A stretch of DNA of 27,253 nt from Actinocrinis sp046724665 (GCA_046724665.1 JBKOWZ010000057.1:1-27253); one strand, 5' to 3'. Shown: positions 7,696 through 16,325, counted from the first letter of the stretch. Made by a program: numbers and translations. The notes: generated from the sequence alone by a model not told the origin.

Positions 7696-8703
7696 TCATT
7701 TGCGGTACAACCCGTCCTCGCCGAAGGCGTGCGCCAACCGGTTCGCCCCCCAGATCAACACCAGGGAGATCACACCCTTGAACAACCCCGCGGCCGCGCC
7801 GTAACCGAAGTTGCCGTTACCGATTCCGTAGTAGTACGCGAACGTGTCGAGCACCTCGGCGGACTGCGGCCCGACCGCGTAGCGCTGGATGAACATCTGC
7901 TCGAACCCGACGTTGAGCGCGTTGCCGAGCCGCAGCACCAGCATCAGGATGATCATGCCGCGCATCCCCGGCAGCGTGATATGCCACAACCGCCGCCACC
8001 GCCCCGCCCCGTCCGCGGCCGCCGCCTCGTACAGCGCCGGATCGATCGCCGCGAGCGCCGCGAGGAACACGATGATCCCCCAGCCGGCCTCCTTCCACAC
8101 CGCCTGCGCCGTCACCAGGTACTTGAACGCGTCCCCGCTGGTCATGATGTTCCAGGTAGACCAGTGATGCTGGCGCAGCACCTCGTTGAGCAGACCCGCC
8201 CCGCCCAACATCTGGTTGAAGATCGTGACCACCAGCACCCAGGAGAAGAAGTGCGGCAGGTACACCACCGCCTGGATGAACGACCGCAACCGTGTACTGA
8301 GCACCGAGTTGAGCAGGATCGCCAGCATCACCGGCACCGGGAAATACAACACCAGCTGCACGAAACTGAGCACCAGGGTGTTCTCGAACGCATGCCAGAA
8401 CAGCTGGTCCCGAAACAGGTCCGTGAAATTCTGCAACCCGATGAAATTGCTGTGCAGGAACCCGTACACCGGGTCGTAGTACTCGAACGCCGAGATGACA
8501 CCGAACATCGGCAGATAGTTGAACACCAGCAGCAACAGCAGCGCCGGCACGATCATCAACAACAACGACCGGTCCCGCCGCAAGCGAATACGCCAACTCA
8601 ACCGCCCAGGCCGCCGCCCGGGCCCCCGACGCGACCAGCCGAGCCGCCGCGCCGGCCGCGCCTCCTCGGGCACAGCCTCGCCATCGGTCGTCACCACAGC
8701 CAT
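7696..8703 (-). CDS. ABC sugar transporter permease (LplB/YteP type)
   Basis: This 335-residue CUT1-family permease has a basic Arg/Pro-rich cytoplasmic N-terminus (1-46), then a first helix at LLLMIVPALLLLLVFNYLPMF. It includes the LplB-type segment QAVVYLPHFFSWVLVV and the EAA loop YEAAAADGAGRWRRLWHITLP. The C-terminus FGEDGLYRK is typical of the subgroup. The ATG at 8703 has AAGGAG five bases upstream. Its stop directly abuts the next permease gene, and it follows the binding-protein gene by 37 bp, so the three are one operon with GH42 last. It should form the membrane channel together with the LplC-type partner. Confidence 0.92.
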   Translation of the reverse strand: MAVVTTDGEAVPEEARPARRLGWSRRGPGRRPGRLSWRIRLRRDRSLLLMIVPALLLLLVFNYLPMFGVISAFEYYDPVYGFLHSNFIGLQNFTDLFRDQLFWHAFENTLVLSFVQLVLYFPVPVMLAILLNSVLSTRLRSFIQAVVYLPHFFSWVLVVTIFNQMLGGAGLLNEVLRQHHWSTWNIMTSGDAFKYLVTAQAVWKEAGWGIIVFLAALAAIDPALYEAAAADGAGRWRRLWHITLPGMRGMIILMLVLRLGNALNVGFEQMFIQRYAVGPQSAEVLDTFAYYYGIGNGNFGYGAAAGLFKGVISLVLIWGANRLAHAFGEDGLYRK

Positions 8704-8740
8704 GCCCGCTCCTTCACGACGTCCGGCCGGACCGGCTAGC

Positions 8741-10417
8741 CTAGCTCAAACCCTTGTCAACCACGTTCTTCTGGTACCAGGTGATCAGCGCGTCGCCGCC
8801 GCTCTTCTTCCAGGTGGACAGCGCGTTCTGGTAGTAGGACACCGCCTGCTTTCCGGACCACACCGCCTGCATCGCGTCGTTCAACTCACTCGCCGCGGCG
8901 GTCTTCGAGTACTGGTTCGGCACCGTGATGTTCAGGTTCCAGAACGCCGGCTTGTAGCAGTACTTCGCGGCATCAGCCGCCCAGGCGCAGTACGCCTTGG
9001 TGACCTCCGGGTAGCCGGCGTTGTACACCGTGGACTGCGGGCTGCCGAAGAAGTTGTAGATGTTGTTCGCCGCGGTGTTCGAGCCCTCCTTGGTCCGCAC
9101 CGGGCCGTCCGCGCCCATCGTGTAGTGGGTACCCTCGACGCCGAAGTTGATCAGGTTGTACTCGTACGAGCCGAACGGCGCCGCGAAGTAGTTCGCGATC
9201 CGCAGGCACTCCTTGATCTTGTCCGGGCTAAGGTCCTTGTTCAGGTAGCTGACCCAGCCGGAGGAGGCGCCAAGGCCGATGCTCGGAGTCGAGCCGTCGT
9301 GCGAGAAGAGCGGGAAGGCCTGGCGGGTGTAGCCCTGGTGCGCGGCGCCGCCGGTCTGCGCGTCGCCCGCGTTCCAGGCACCGATGCCGCCGCCCTCCAT
9401 CAGCGTCTTGCCGGCCTGGAACCGGCTCGGGCTGCTGGTGTTGACGTTGGCCAGCGCGTCCGGGTGCATCAGGCCGGCCTTGGCCAGCGAGTTGCAGAAG
9501 TCCAGGCACTCGAGCATCGCCGGGTGCTCGAAGACGCTCTTGACCTTGCCGTTCTCGATGTAGTAGCCGCCGAGCGGCACGCCGAAGACCTGGTACATGT
9601 ACACGAACATGCCGTCGAACGCCCACACGTTGCCGCGCGGGTTGTTGACCTCCTTGCCCAGCGCCTTGAAGTCCGCGGCGGTCTTGACGTTCGGGGTGAT
9701 GCCCTTCGCGTCGAACACGTCCTTGCGGTAGAACAGGCAGCCGGCAAAGCCCTCGCCGTCGGTGTAGGACGGGATGCCGTAGAGCTTGTTGTCCCAGACC
9801 CCGCACTGCCAGCCGCCGGTCGGGATCGCGGCCAGGTTCGGGTAGTCGTTGATCTTGTCGCCGGCCAGGTACGGGGTCAGGTCGGCCAGCTTGGTGCCGA
9901 CCAGGCCGCCGGTGTTGAAGGTGGCGTTCAGCCAGCTGGGGATCTGGATCCAGTCGGGCAGCTTGTTCGCGGCGATCAGCGGCGGAATCGTCGTCGAGTA
10001 GGTGTTGCCGTTGGCCGGCTGCGAGTTGAACGTCGCGCCCAACGCCTTGTTCACGGCCGCGTAGTACGAGTTCCCGGCCGCCGGGATCGGGTTCCACGAC
10101 GGGGCGACACCCGCGTAGGTGCCGCCGGAGCCGACAGCGCCCGTGACGGTCTTCGGCAGGTTGGTCGGGTACCTGAGGAAGCCCGGGTTGGTCAGCGCGC
10201 CATTGATGCCGGTGACCACCGGGATGTCGGGAGTGACCGAACTGGACAACGGCTTGTAGTTCGGCAGCGCGGACGCGATACCCGTCTTGGTGCTCGCGCC
10301 TCCCTTGCCCGCGTCGTTGCCACAGGCGGCCAGCAGCGGAGACAGCGTGATCGCGCCTGCCGTGCCGGCGGCCGCGGTCAGAACGCCGCGGCGGGTGAAG
10401 ACGTTGGGGCTCGACAT
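8741..10417 (-). CDS. lipoprotein sugar-binding protein of ABC transporter (LplA-like)
   Basis: This 558-residue extracytoplasmic lipoprotein has an N-terminus with a twin-arginine motif (TRRGVL, residues 8-13), a hydrophobic stretch and a lipobox LLAAC with the lipidated cysteine at C32. Export is therefore probably by Tat. The mature part has the cluster-B solute-binding fold. It is long, as usual for LplA-type proteins, which partner with LplB/LplC permeases and bind oligosaccharides. GGAGAG lies four bases before the ATG. It is the first gene of the operon with the two permeases and GH42. A LacI-type palindrome just downstream of a plausible promoter suggests repression relieved by a sugar. 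The ligand is unknown; xyloglucan-derived oligosaccharides fit the enzymes nearby. Confidence 0.92.
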   Translation of the reverse strand: MSSPNVFTRRGVLTAAAGTAGAITLSPLLAACGNDAGKGGASTKTGIASALPNYKPLSSSVTPDIPVVTGINGALTNPGFLRYPTNLPKTVTGAVGSGGTYAGVAPSWNPIPAAGNSYYAAVNKALGATFNSQPANGNTYSTTIPPLIAANKLPDWIQIPSWLNATFNTGGLVGTKLADLTPYLAGDKINDYPNLAAIPTGGWQCGVWDNKLYGIPSYTDGEGFAGCLFYRKDVFDAKGITPNVKTAADFKALGKEVNNPRGNVWAFDGMFVYMYQVFGVPLGGYYIENGKVKSVFEHPAMLECLDFCNSLAKAGLMHPDALANVNTSSPSRFQAGKTLMEGGGIGAWNAGDAQTGGAAHQGYTRQAFPLFSHDGSTPSIGLGASSGWVSYLNKDLSPDKIKECLRIANYFAAPFGSYEYNLINFGVEGTHYTMGADGPVRTKEGSNTAANNIYNFFGSPQSTVYNAGYPEVTKAYCAWAADAAKYCYKPAFWNLNITVPNQYSKTAAASELNDAMQAVWSGKQAVSYYQNALSTWKKSGGDALITWYQKNVVDKGLS

Positions 10418-10541
10418 TGAACTCTCCAGTCGACGAGGTGCTCCGGCGGGCCGGGCGAGGCTCGGGCACGGGCGGCCGGGGCATGGGTGTCCAGTTGTCG
10501 GTGCATCGGTAGGCGTCCAGAGCGCCGCCGCTGAGACTGTC

Positions 10542-10592
10542 GAAGCGCTTCAATATTGCGTTGAGGTTAAGTCAGCTCGATCAGCGGCGCAA
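10542..10592 (-). promoter_or_regulatory. promoter and LacI-type operator of the transporter operon
   Basis: Read on the minus strand, TTGCGC (10592-10587) and TAACCT (10569-10564) are separated by 17 bp and fit -35/-10 elements. The palindrome GAAGCGCTTC (10542-10551) follows about 12 bp after the -10, around +5 to +15. That is a typical site for a LacI-family roadblock repressor. Confidence 0.5.
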
Positions 10593-10746
10593 GGGTAAAC
10601 GGTCACGGTTCGGTATCGGCGGCGCCCGCCGCCCCGACCGGATAACCGGTGTTTCCCGACCCGGCGTCGGCCGCCGATAGGCGCCTTGATCCGGTGCGAT
10701 CCACGGCGGACTGGTGCGCGGAGGGTCGCGGTTGAGGCATAACGGG

Positions 10747-10788
10747 TTGACAGCGCGGCCGGGAGCTGGGACTTTCGAAGCGCTTCGA
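10747..10788 (+). promoter_or_regulatory. promoter and LacI-type operator of the GH3 gene
   Basis: A perfect consensus -35, TTGACA, is at 10747-10752. The -10 at 17 bp spacing is weak (GACTTT, 10770-10775). The perfect 14-bp palindrome TCGAAGCGCTTCGA (10775-10788) overlaps the end of the -10, so a bound LacI-family protein would block initiation. The core is identical to the site in front of the transporter operon. Confidence 0.5.
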
Positions 10789-10865
10789 TCAGCGTTGGCC
10801 CGGAGCAGCGAGCCGCCGAGCAACAAGCCGCCGAGCGCCAGGCCCCCGAGAAATAAGGTCGTCCC

Positions 10866-13316
10866 GTGGCTGCCGCCTTCGACACTCACCGCCCCACAGT
10901 CGCCGACCCGGCCGCGACGGCTGCCGGTCTGCTGGCACGGCTGTCGGTCGCGGAGAAGATCGCGTTCCTGCACCAGCACCAGCCCGCGGTCGAACGACTC
11001 GGCCTCGCGGCGTTCCACACCGGCTGCGAGGCGCTGCACGGCGTGGCGTGGATCGGCCGCGCCACGGTCTACCCGCAGGCGGTCGGGCTCGGCGCGACCT
11101 GGGACCGGGACCTGCTGCGCCGGGTCGGCGAGGCGGTGTCCACCGAGGTGCGCGCCTTCCGCCAGGATCCGGACGCCGCCGAGCGCAGCGGCGTGCCGGA
11201 GCAGCACAAGATGGTCTCGCTCAACGTGTGGTCGCCGGTGGTGAACCTGCTGCGCGATCCGCGCTGGGGCCGCAACGAGGAGGGCTACAGCGAGGACCCC
11301 TACGCCACCGCCGAGCTGGCCACCGCGTACTGCCGCGGACTGCGCGGGGACGACCCAGCGATCTGGCGTACCGCACCGGTGCTCAAGCACTTCCTGGCGT
11401 ACAACGCGGAGACGGACCGGGACGTGCTGAACGTGCGCGTCCCGCAGCGCGTGCTGCACGAGTACGAGCTGCCGGCCTTCCGCGGACCGATCGACGCGGG
11501 CGTGGTGGCCGGGGTCATGCCCGGCTACAACCTCACCAACGGTATCCCCAACCACGTGCACCCGCTGATCAACGAGGCGCTGCGCGCGTGGAAGCCGGAC
11601 CTCGTCGTCTGCTCGGACGCGTACGCGCCGACGAACCTGGTCGAGAGCGAGAAGTTCTTCGCCACGCATGTCGAGTCGCACGCCGCCGCGCTGAAGGCCG
11701 GACTGGACAGCTACACGGACAACGACGCGAACTCGCAGCCGACGATCGAGCGCTTCACCCAAGCCCTGCGGGCGGGCCTGATCACCGAGGCCGACATCGA
11801 CGCGGCGGTCGGCCGCGTGCTGGCGCTGCGTGCCCGCACCGGCGAGTTCGAGCCCGAGTCCGACCCCTACGCCGGGATCCGCGGCGACGTCATCGCCTGC
11901 GACGCGCACAACGCTCTGGCCCTGGAGGCGGCACGCGCGGCGATCGTGCTGCTCAAGAACGAGAACCAGGCGCTGCCGCTCGCCGGGACGGGAACGGGGG
12001 CCGGCGGCTCCGTCGCGGTGATCGGGCACCTGGGCACGCGAGTGCTGACGGACTGGTACAGCGGGCAGCTCCCCTACGCGGTCAGCGTCGCAGACGGACT
12101 GCGCACGCGGTTCGGCGCCGAGGGCGTCATCGCGGTGGACGGCGCCGACGTGGTGGCGCTGCGCGCGGATGACGCGCAGTTCGGTCCCTTCCGGCACCAG
12201 GACTGGGGCACGAGCGTGCAGTGCCCGGTCCCGGTGCACACGCTCCAGTCGGTCGAGAGCGGCAAGTATCTGTCGCTGACAGGCCCGCAGGACACGGATG
12301 TCGCGGCCGTCGCCGACACGCCGGACGGCTGGTTCGTCAAGGAGTTGTGGGAGTTCCACCCGGCCGAAGGCGGCAGCCGGTTCGTGATCCGCTCGAACGC
12401 GGAGCCCAACCGCCGGTACGTCCGCCTCGACGAGGACGGCCGGCTCGTCGCCGACGCCGAGACCGCCGAGGAGGCCGCCCCCTTCGAACTCGAGGTGCTC
12501 GCCTCCGGCGTGGACGAGGCCGTCGCCGCCGCGACGCGGGCCGAGCACGTCGTCGTCGTGCTCGGCAACGACCCGCACATCAACGGCCGCGAGACGATCG
12601 ACCGCGACGGCCTGGCGCTCCCGGCGGCCCAGGAGGCGCTGCTGCGTGCCGCATACCAGGCCAACCCGAACACCACGCTCGTCGTGGTCTCCAGCTACCC
12701 CTACGCGATCAACTGGGCCGCCGAGCACGTCCCGGCGATCCTGTGGACCGCGCACGGCGGCCAGGAGCTCGGCAACGCCGTCGCCGACGTGCTGACCGGG
12801 GCGTACAACCCGGCCGGACGGCTGCCGCAGACCTGGTACGCGACCGCCGACGACCTGCCCGCGCGGGACGACTACGACGTCATCGGCTCCGGCTGGACCT
12901 ATCAGTACTCGCGGCGCGAGCATCTGTTCGCGTTCGGCCATGGTTTGTCCTACACGGCTTTCGACTACGGCGAACCCACGCTGACGGTGCGGGACGATTC
13001 CCTGAGAGCGCTAACAATCGCTGTCGAGACGACGATCGTCAACACCGGGCCGGTATCAGGCGGGGAAGTCGTGCAACTCTACTCACGGGCGCTGGACTCC
13101 TCGGTGCCCACGCCGCTGCGCCGCCTCCAGGGCTTCGAGCGGATCGTGCTGGCGCCGGGCGAATCGCGGACGGTCGTGTTCGAGGTGTCGGCGGACCGCC
13201 TGGCGCATTGGTCCGAGGAGCAGCGGTCGTACCACCGGGAGCCGGGCAGTTACGAGTTCGCGGCCGGCCGTTCGAGCGCCGACCTGCCGGCCGTCGCCGT
13301 GCTGCGGCTGGACTAG
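10866..13316 (+). CDS. GH3 glycosidase with an internal beta-trefoil-like module
   Basis: This 816-residue protein has no signal peptide, so it is probably cytoplasmic. The N-terminal GH3 barrel contains WSPVVNLLRDPRWGR, VLKHFLAYNAE and the nucleophile motif VVCSDAYA with D251. The second alpha/beta domain starts near 345 (AARAAIVLLKNENQALPL) and resumes after an inserted module with VVVVLGNDPHINGRETIDRD. A fibronectin-III-like C-terminal domain runs from about 705 to the end. The insert at about 457-543 has two similar units, LQSVESGKYLSL and FVIRSNAEPNRRYVRL, which resemble fascin/ricin-type beta-trefoil repeats. In many GH3 enzymes a PA14 module sits here instead. The GTG start follows AAGG (10854-10857) by eight bases. 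Candidate activities are beta-glucosidase or beta-xylosidase; sequence alone does not decide. A LacI-type operator controls the promoter. Confidence 0.9.
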   Translation: MAAAFDTHRPTVADPAATAAGLLARLSVAEKIAFLHQHQPAVERLGLAAFHTGCEALHGVAWIGRATVYPQAVGLGATWDRDLLRRVGEAVSTEVRAFRQDPDAAERSGVPEQHKMVSLNVWSPVVNLLRDPRWGRNEEGYSEDPYATAELATAYCRGLRGDDPAIWRTAPVLKHFLAYNAETDRDVLNVRVPQRVLHEYELPAFRGPIDAGVVAGVMPGYNLTNGIPNHVHPLINEALRAWKPDLVVCSDAYAPTNLVESEKFFATHVESHAAALKAGLDSYTDNDANSQPTIERFTQALRAGLITEADIDAAVGRVLALRARTGEFEPESDPYAGIRGDVIACDAHNALALEAARAAIVLLKNENQALPLAGTGTGAGGSVAVIGHLGTRVLTDWYSGQLPYAVSVADGLRTRFGAEGVIAVDGADVVALRADDAQFGPFRHQDWGTSVQCPVPVHTLQSVESGKYLSLTGPQDTDVAAVADTPDGWFVKELWEFHPAEGGSRFVIRSNAEPNRRYVRLDEDGRLVADAETAEEAAPFELEVLASGVDEAVAAATRAEHVVVVLGNDPHINGRETIDRDGLALPAAQEALLRAAYQANPNTTLVVVSSYPYAINWAAEHVPAILWTAHGGQELGNAVADVLTGAYNPAGRLPQTWYATADDLPARDDYDVIGSGWTYQYSRREHLFAFGHGLSYTAFDYGEPTLTVRDDSLRALTIAVETTIVNTGPVSGGEVVQLYSRALDSSVPTPLRRLQGFERIVLAPGESRTVVFEVSADRLAHWSEEQRSYHREPGSYEFAAGRSSADLPAVAVLRLD

Positions 13317-13335
13317 TTGCCGGGCGGGTGCGGGC

Positions 13336-14697
13336 TCATCGACGCTGGAGCGCGACGCCCTGAGCCGTGCGCGGCGCAGGGCGTGCGCCGCGCAGCACTC
13401 GCATCACGATGCCGGGCGCGAGCAGCCGAGTCGGCGGGTCGATCAGGTTCATCACGCGCAGGAACGCCGCGCCCAGGACGGGATCGGCCGTCGCCGCCCC
13501 GTGCAGCCTGTTCACGTAGGCGTTGACGAGACGCACCCGCGGCGTGCGTCGGCCCTCGACCTCGGGAAACCTCAGGTCGCTGCCCACCGAGATCTGCCAC
13601 GGCCCGTCCACCAGCTTCGCCGCGCCCCGGAAGAAGCGGCGCGCCACCCCGTCGGCTCCCCCGGCCATCACCCGGCGCAGCAGCAGGGCCTGGGTCGCGG
13701 CCACCGTCATGCCCTGGCCGTAGATGGGATTGAAGCTGCACATCGCGTCGCCCATGACCAACAGGCCGTCCGGGAAGCGGCGCATCTTCTCGTACCGGCG
13801 CCGCTGGCTGGCCGGGAAGCGCATGACCGCCGGCTCGCTCACCGGGACCGCGCCGCCGACGATCTCGGCGAAGTTCGGCGACGGGAGCGACTCGGCGAAC
13901 GCCAGCATCCCGGCGTCGTCGGACGGCGGCATCTCGCCCAGCATCCCGCTGAGCACGACGGCGAAGCGGTCGGCCTCCTGCGACGCGACGACCGCCATGC
14001 GCGGCCGTCCGGGCACGGGGTTGGCCAGGGTCCCGAGCAGCCCGCCGATCTGCCCCGGTTCGCGGTGGTAGATGCGCGTGACGTAGGAGAGCGCGACATC
14101 GACCCGCTCCTCCGGCACGGACGGATATCCGAGCTGCCCGAGCCACAGCGGCATGCGCGAGCCCCGGCCGCTGGTATCGACGACGAGGTCGGCGCGCAGG
14201 TCGCGCGGCGCGACGGCGTCCCGGTCCTGCACGCGTACGCCGGTGATCCGCCGCGCGTCCGGCGTCGCGAGAATCCCGCTCACCTCGCAGCCGGTGACGA
14301 GGGTGACCCCGGGCAGCGCGGCGACGCGCGAGCGCACGACGTGCTCCAGCAGCGGCCGGCCGATCCCGAACGCCAGCAGCTTCGAGGGTGCCTTGGCCAT
14401 CAGGTGCCCGTCGTTGACCCAGTCCACCTGCCCGTGCAGATCGACCAGCGGCACGTTCAGGCCGACCAGTTCGTCGGTCAGCCCGGGAAACAGCTCCTCG
14501 AGCGCCTCCCGGCCGCGCGCCAGCAGCACGTGGAGCTGCTTGTCCTGGGGCACGCCCCGACGGCTTGCCGCCGCGTCGGGCAGCGTGTCCCGATCCACGA
14601 CGATGACTTCAGCGAACGTCTCGCTCAACGCGCGGGCGGCCAGCAGGCCTCCCATGCTCGCCCCGATGACGACGGCCGTGCCGCCCGCGCTTGACAT
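13336..14697 (-). CDS. FAD-dependent oxidoreductase / monooxygenase-like protein
   Basis: This 453-residue flavoprotein of the aromatic hydroxylase / geranylgeranyl-reductase-like superfamily is probably soluble. The N-terminal dinucleotide-binding motif is VVIGASMGGLLAARAL (about 9-24) with an acidic strand end VIVVDRDTLP. A mid-chain DTSGRGSRMPLWL and the FAD phosphate-binding GD motif, LLVMGDAMCSFNPIYGQGM with D317, are both intact. The ATG at 14697 was chosen because the family begins right at the FAD motif; no clear ribosome site precedes it. It converges on the GH3 gene with a 19-bp gap and diverges from the condensation-like gene. The substrate is unknown. Relatives include tailoring enzymes of natural-product pathways, and the neighbour makes such a role plausible. 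Confidence 0.8.
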   Translation of the reverse strand: MSSAGGTAVVIGASMGGLLAARALSETFAEVIVVDRDTLPDAAASRRGVPQDKQLHVLLARGREALEELFPGLTDELVGLNVPLVDLHGQVDWVNDGHLMAKAPSKLLAFGIGRPLLEHVVRSRVAALPGVTLVTGCEVSGILATPDARRITGVRVQDRDAVAPRDLRADLVVDTSGRGSRMPLWLGQLGYPSVPEERVDVALSYVTRIYHREPGQIGGLLGTLANPVPGRPRMAVVASQEADRFAVVLSGMLGEMPPSDDAGMLAFAESLPSPNFAEIVGGAVPVSEPAVMRFPASQRRRYEKMRRFPDGLLVMGDAMCSFNPIYGQGMTVAATQALLLRRVMAGGADGVARRFFRGAAKLVDGPWQISVGSDLRFPEVEGRRTPRVRLVNAYVNRLHGAATADPVLGAAFLRVMNLIDPPTRLLAPGIVMRVLRGARPAPRTAQGVALQRR

Positions 14698-14791
14698 AAG
14701 CCGCACGCTAAGCGCGGGGCAGAACGCGCGCCTACTTCGCCATTGCTGAGCATATGCAAGTTTCAGTGCCCGAATGTCGCTGGCCTGCGAG

Positions 14792-14804
14792 CCGTCGCCG
14801 ACGG
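14792..14804. promoter_or_regulatory. 13-bp palindrome between divergent genes
   Basis: CCGTCG-C-CGACGG is perfectly symmetric and lies near the centre of the 173-bp gap between the oxidoreductase and condensation-like genes. It could be a shared operator. In a sequence this GC-rich a chance origin is also possible. A CAAGTTTCAG element at 14757-14766 weakly resembles the CGAAAC motif of the xylanase genes. Confidence 0.25.
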
Positions 14805-14870
14805 TACCGATCACGCGAGCGCTGCCGTACCCTGACGCGCATCGTTCGTGGGTTCGTGGGGAGGGCGGCC

Positions 14871-16304
14871 TTGGCCGGCACGATGAGCGAGATTCCGGTT
14901 GACTTCCGCGGCGAGATCGCCGGAACGGCGGAGCTGACGTGGGGACAGCTCGGGATCTGGCGTATGACGCAGGAGACCGGGCGCACCATGAACGTCGTGG
15001 AGATCATGCCCCTGCCCGAGGGTACGAGCCTGGCGGTGGTCACGGCGGCGCTGCGCTTCGTGGTCAGCCGCCACCCCGCGCTGCGCACGAGGCTGAGTCT
15101 CGCAGAGGGCAGATACCCGCGGCAGGTCGTCGCCGAGGCGGGGCGGGTGCCGCTCCAAGTGTTCGACATCGACGACGATGACGACGCGGACGCCGCGGCC
15201 GAGCAGCTGCGCTCGCGCTACGAGCTGACCTGGTTCGACTACGAGCACGAATTCCCGGTGCGGATGGGCGTCGTGCGGCAGTTGGGGGCGCCGGTCCGCC
15301 TGGTGGCCGGCTTCAGCCACGTGGTCACCGACGGCACCGGCCTGGAGACGCTGGCCCGCGACTTCGCCCACTTCGACCTGGCCACCGGCGAGGCGACCTC
15401 GCCCGCGAAGGTCCTCGACCCGCTGGAGCTGGCCCGGATCCAGCACGGACCGTCCGGGCGCCGCCAGACCGACAAGTGCATGAAGTACTGGGCGGCGCAG
15501 CTGAACCGGCTGCCCGCCTGGAAGATCGATCCGCCCGCCGGCCAGGTCGAGCCGCGTTACCGGGAACTGGTGCTGTACTCGCCCGCGATGGAGCTTGGGC
15601 TGCGCGCGATCGCGGCGCGCACCAGGGTCGCGTCCACGCATGTGCTGCTCGCCGGCTACGTGGTGGCCGTCGCGCGTGTCATGGGCCGCAACCCGAACGT
15701 CGTGCAGATCGTGGTGAACAACCGCTTCCGGCCCAACTTCGCCGACACGGTCGCGCAGGTCGCCGAGCCGGGGATCTGCGTGGTCGATGTCGCGGACGCG
15801 ACCTTCGACGAGGTCGTCGGCAGGGCCCTGACGGCGGTCACGAACGCCTCGCTGCACGCCTACTACGACACGCGAGACCGTGACACGCTCATCGAGCAGA
15901 CCGAGGCACGTCGCGGGGTGCCGCTCGACATCTCCTGGCACATGAACGACCGGCGCGGGATTCTCGGCCCGGAATCTGCCGGCCCTGAATCCGGCAGGGC
16001 GGCGGCGCAGTCCGCGCTGCGGGAACTGCTGCCGCGCACCAAGATGTACTGGGATCGCAGAAGCCCGATATTCGACGGCACGCTGTTCATCCAGGTGGAT
16101 TCGAGCCCCGCGCTGACCGTCCCGGGCCGGGCCGAGCTCGACGAAGGCCTGCCCGCCGTCTATCTGGAAGTCTGGGCCGACATGCACCACTTCACCGCGG
16201 AGACGATCGAGGCGTTCATCCGCGAGATGGAGGCGGTGATCGTCTCGGCTGCTCTCGGCGAGGATGAGAAGGCCGGCCCGGAGGTCCGGGCCGGCCGATC
16301 ATGA
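14871..16304 (+). CDS. stand-alone NRPS condensation-domain-like acyltransferase
   Basis: This 477-residue protein has the two-lobed CoA-dependent acyltransferase/condensation fold. It starts with ELTWGQLGIWRM, a typical first core motif, followed by VVSRHPALRTRL. The active-site motif HHxxxDG appears as SHVVTDG: the catalytic second histidine is H150 with D154 and G155, but the first histidine is Ser149. Later landmarks are VVNNRFRPNFADTVAQ and the C-terminal YLEVWADMHHFTAETIEAFI. TTG at 14871 is chosen as start because GGAGG at 14860-14864 lies six bases upstream; the upstream ATG at 14754 codes for an Arg-rich leader without a ribosome site. There is no adenylation or carrier domain next to it. 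Possible roles are amide or ester formation on a carrier-bound or CoA-bound acyl group; the substrates are unknown. Confidence 0.8.
   Translation: MAGTMSEIPVDFRGEIAGTAELTWGQLGIWRMTQETGRTMNVVEIMPLPEGTSLAVVTAALRFVVSRHPALRTRLSLAEGRYPRQVVAEAGRVPLQVFDIDDDDDADAAAEQLRSRYELTWFDYEHEFPVRMGVVRQLGAPVRLVAGFSHVVTDGTGLETLARDFAHFDLATGEATSPAKVLDPLELARIQHGPSGRRQTDKCMKYWAAQLNRLPAWKIDPPAGQVEPRYRELVLYSPAMELGLRAIAARTRVASTHVLLAGYVVAVARVMGRNPNVVQIVVNNRFRPNFADTVAQVAEPGICVVDVADATFDEVVGRALTAVTNASLHAYYDTRDRDTLIEQTEARRGVPLDISWHMNDRRGILGPESAGPESGRAAAQSALRELLPRTKMYWDRRSPIFDGTLFIQVDSSPALTVPGRAELDEGLPAVYLEVWADMHHFTAETIEAFIREMEAVIVSAALGEDEKAGPEVRAGRS
16271..16296. terminator. strong GC hairpin at the condensation/GH11 convergence
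   Basis: GGCCGGCCCGGA (16271-16282) and TCCGGGCCGGCC (16285-16296) form a perfect 12-bp inverted repeat with a 2-nt gap. It encodes the last residues of the condensation-like protein and lies 30 bp beyond the GH11 stop on the other strand. It is a likely bidirectional transcription stop, without a T tract, as is common in actinomycetes. Confidence 0.6.
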
Positions 16305-16325
16305 TCAGTTTCCGTACTCAGCGCC

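Larger units (their letters stand above)
10418..10865. other. 448-bp divergent control region between binding protein and GH3 genes
   Basis: No gene is visible here. The region holds a leftward promoter with an operator near 10542-10592 and a rightward promoter with an operator near 10747-10788. A degenerate direct repeat, AGCCGCCGAGC (10810 and 10826 areas), sits just upstream of the GH3 start. The 150 bp between the two promoters shows nothing recognisable. Confidence 0.6.

Noticed and set aside
8519..10420. Long plus-strand frame opposite the sugar-binding protein
   Set aside because: No motif or ribosome site was seen; the opposite strand has a clear Tat-lipoprotein signal and operon structure.
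13005..13018. AGAGCGCTAAC inside GH3 as a third LacI operator
   Set aside because: It matches only the central AGCGCT, lies deep in coding sequence and lacks the flanking GAA/TTC arms.
14754..14870. ATG at 14754 as start of the condensation-like protein
   Set aside because: The added 39 residues are Arg-rich and unlike the fold. TTG 14871 has GGAGG six bases upstream.
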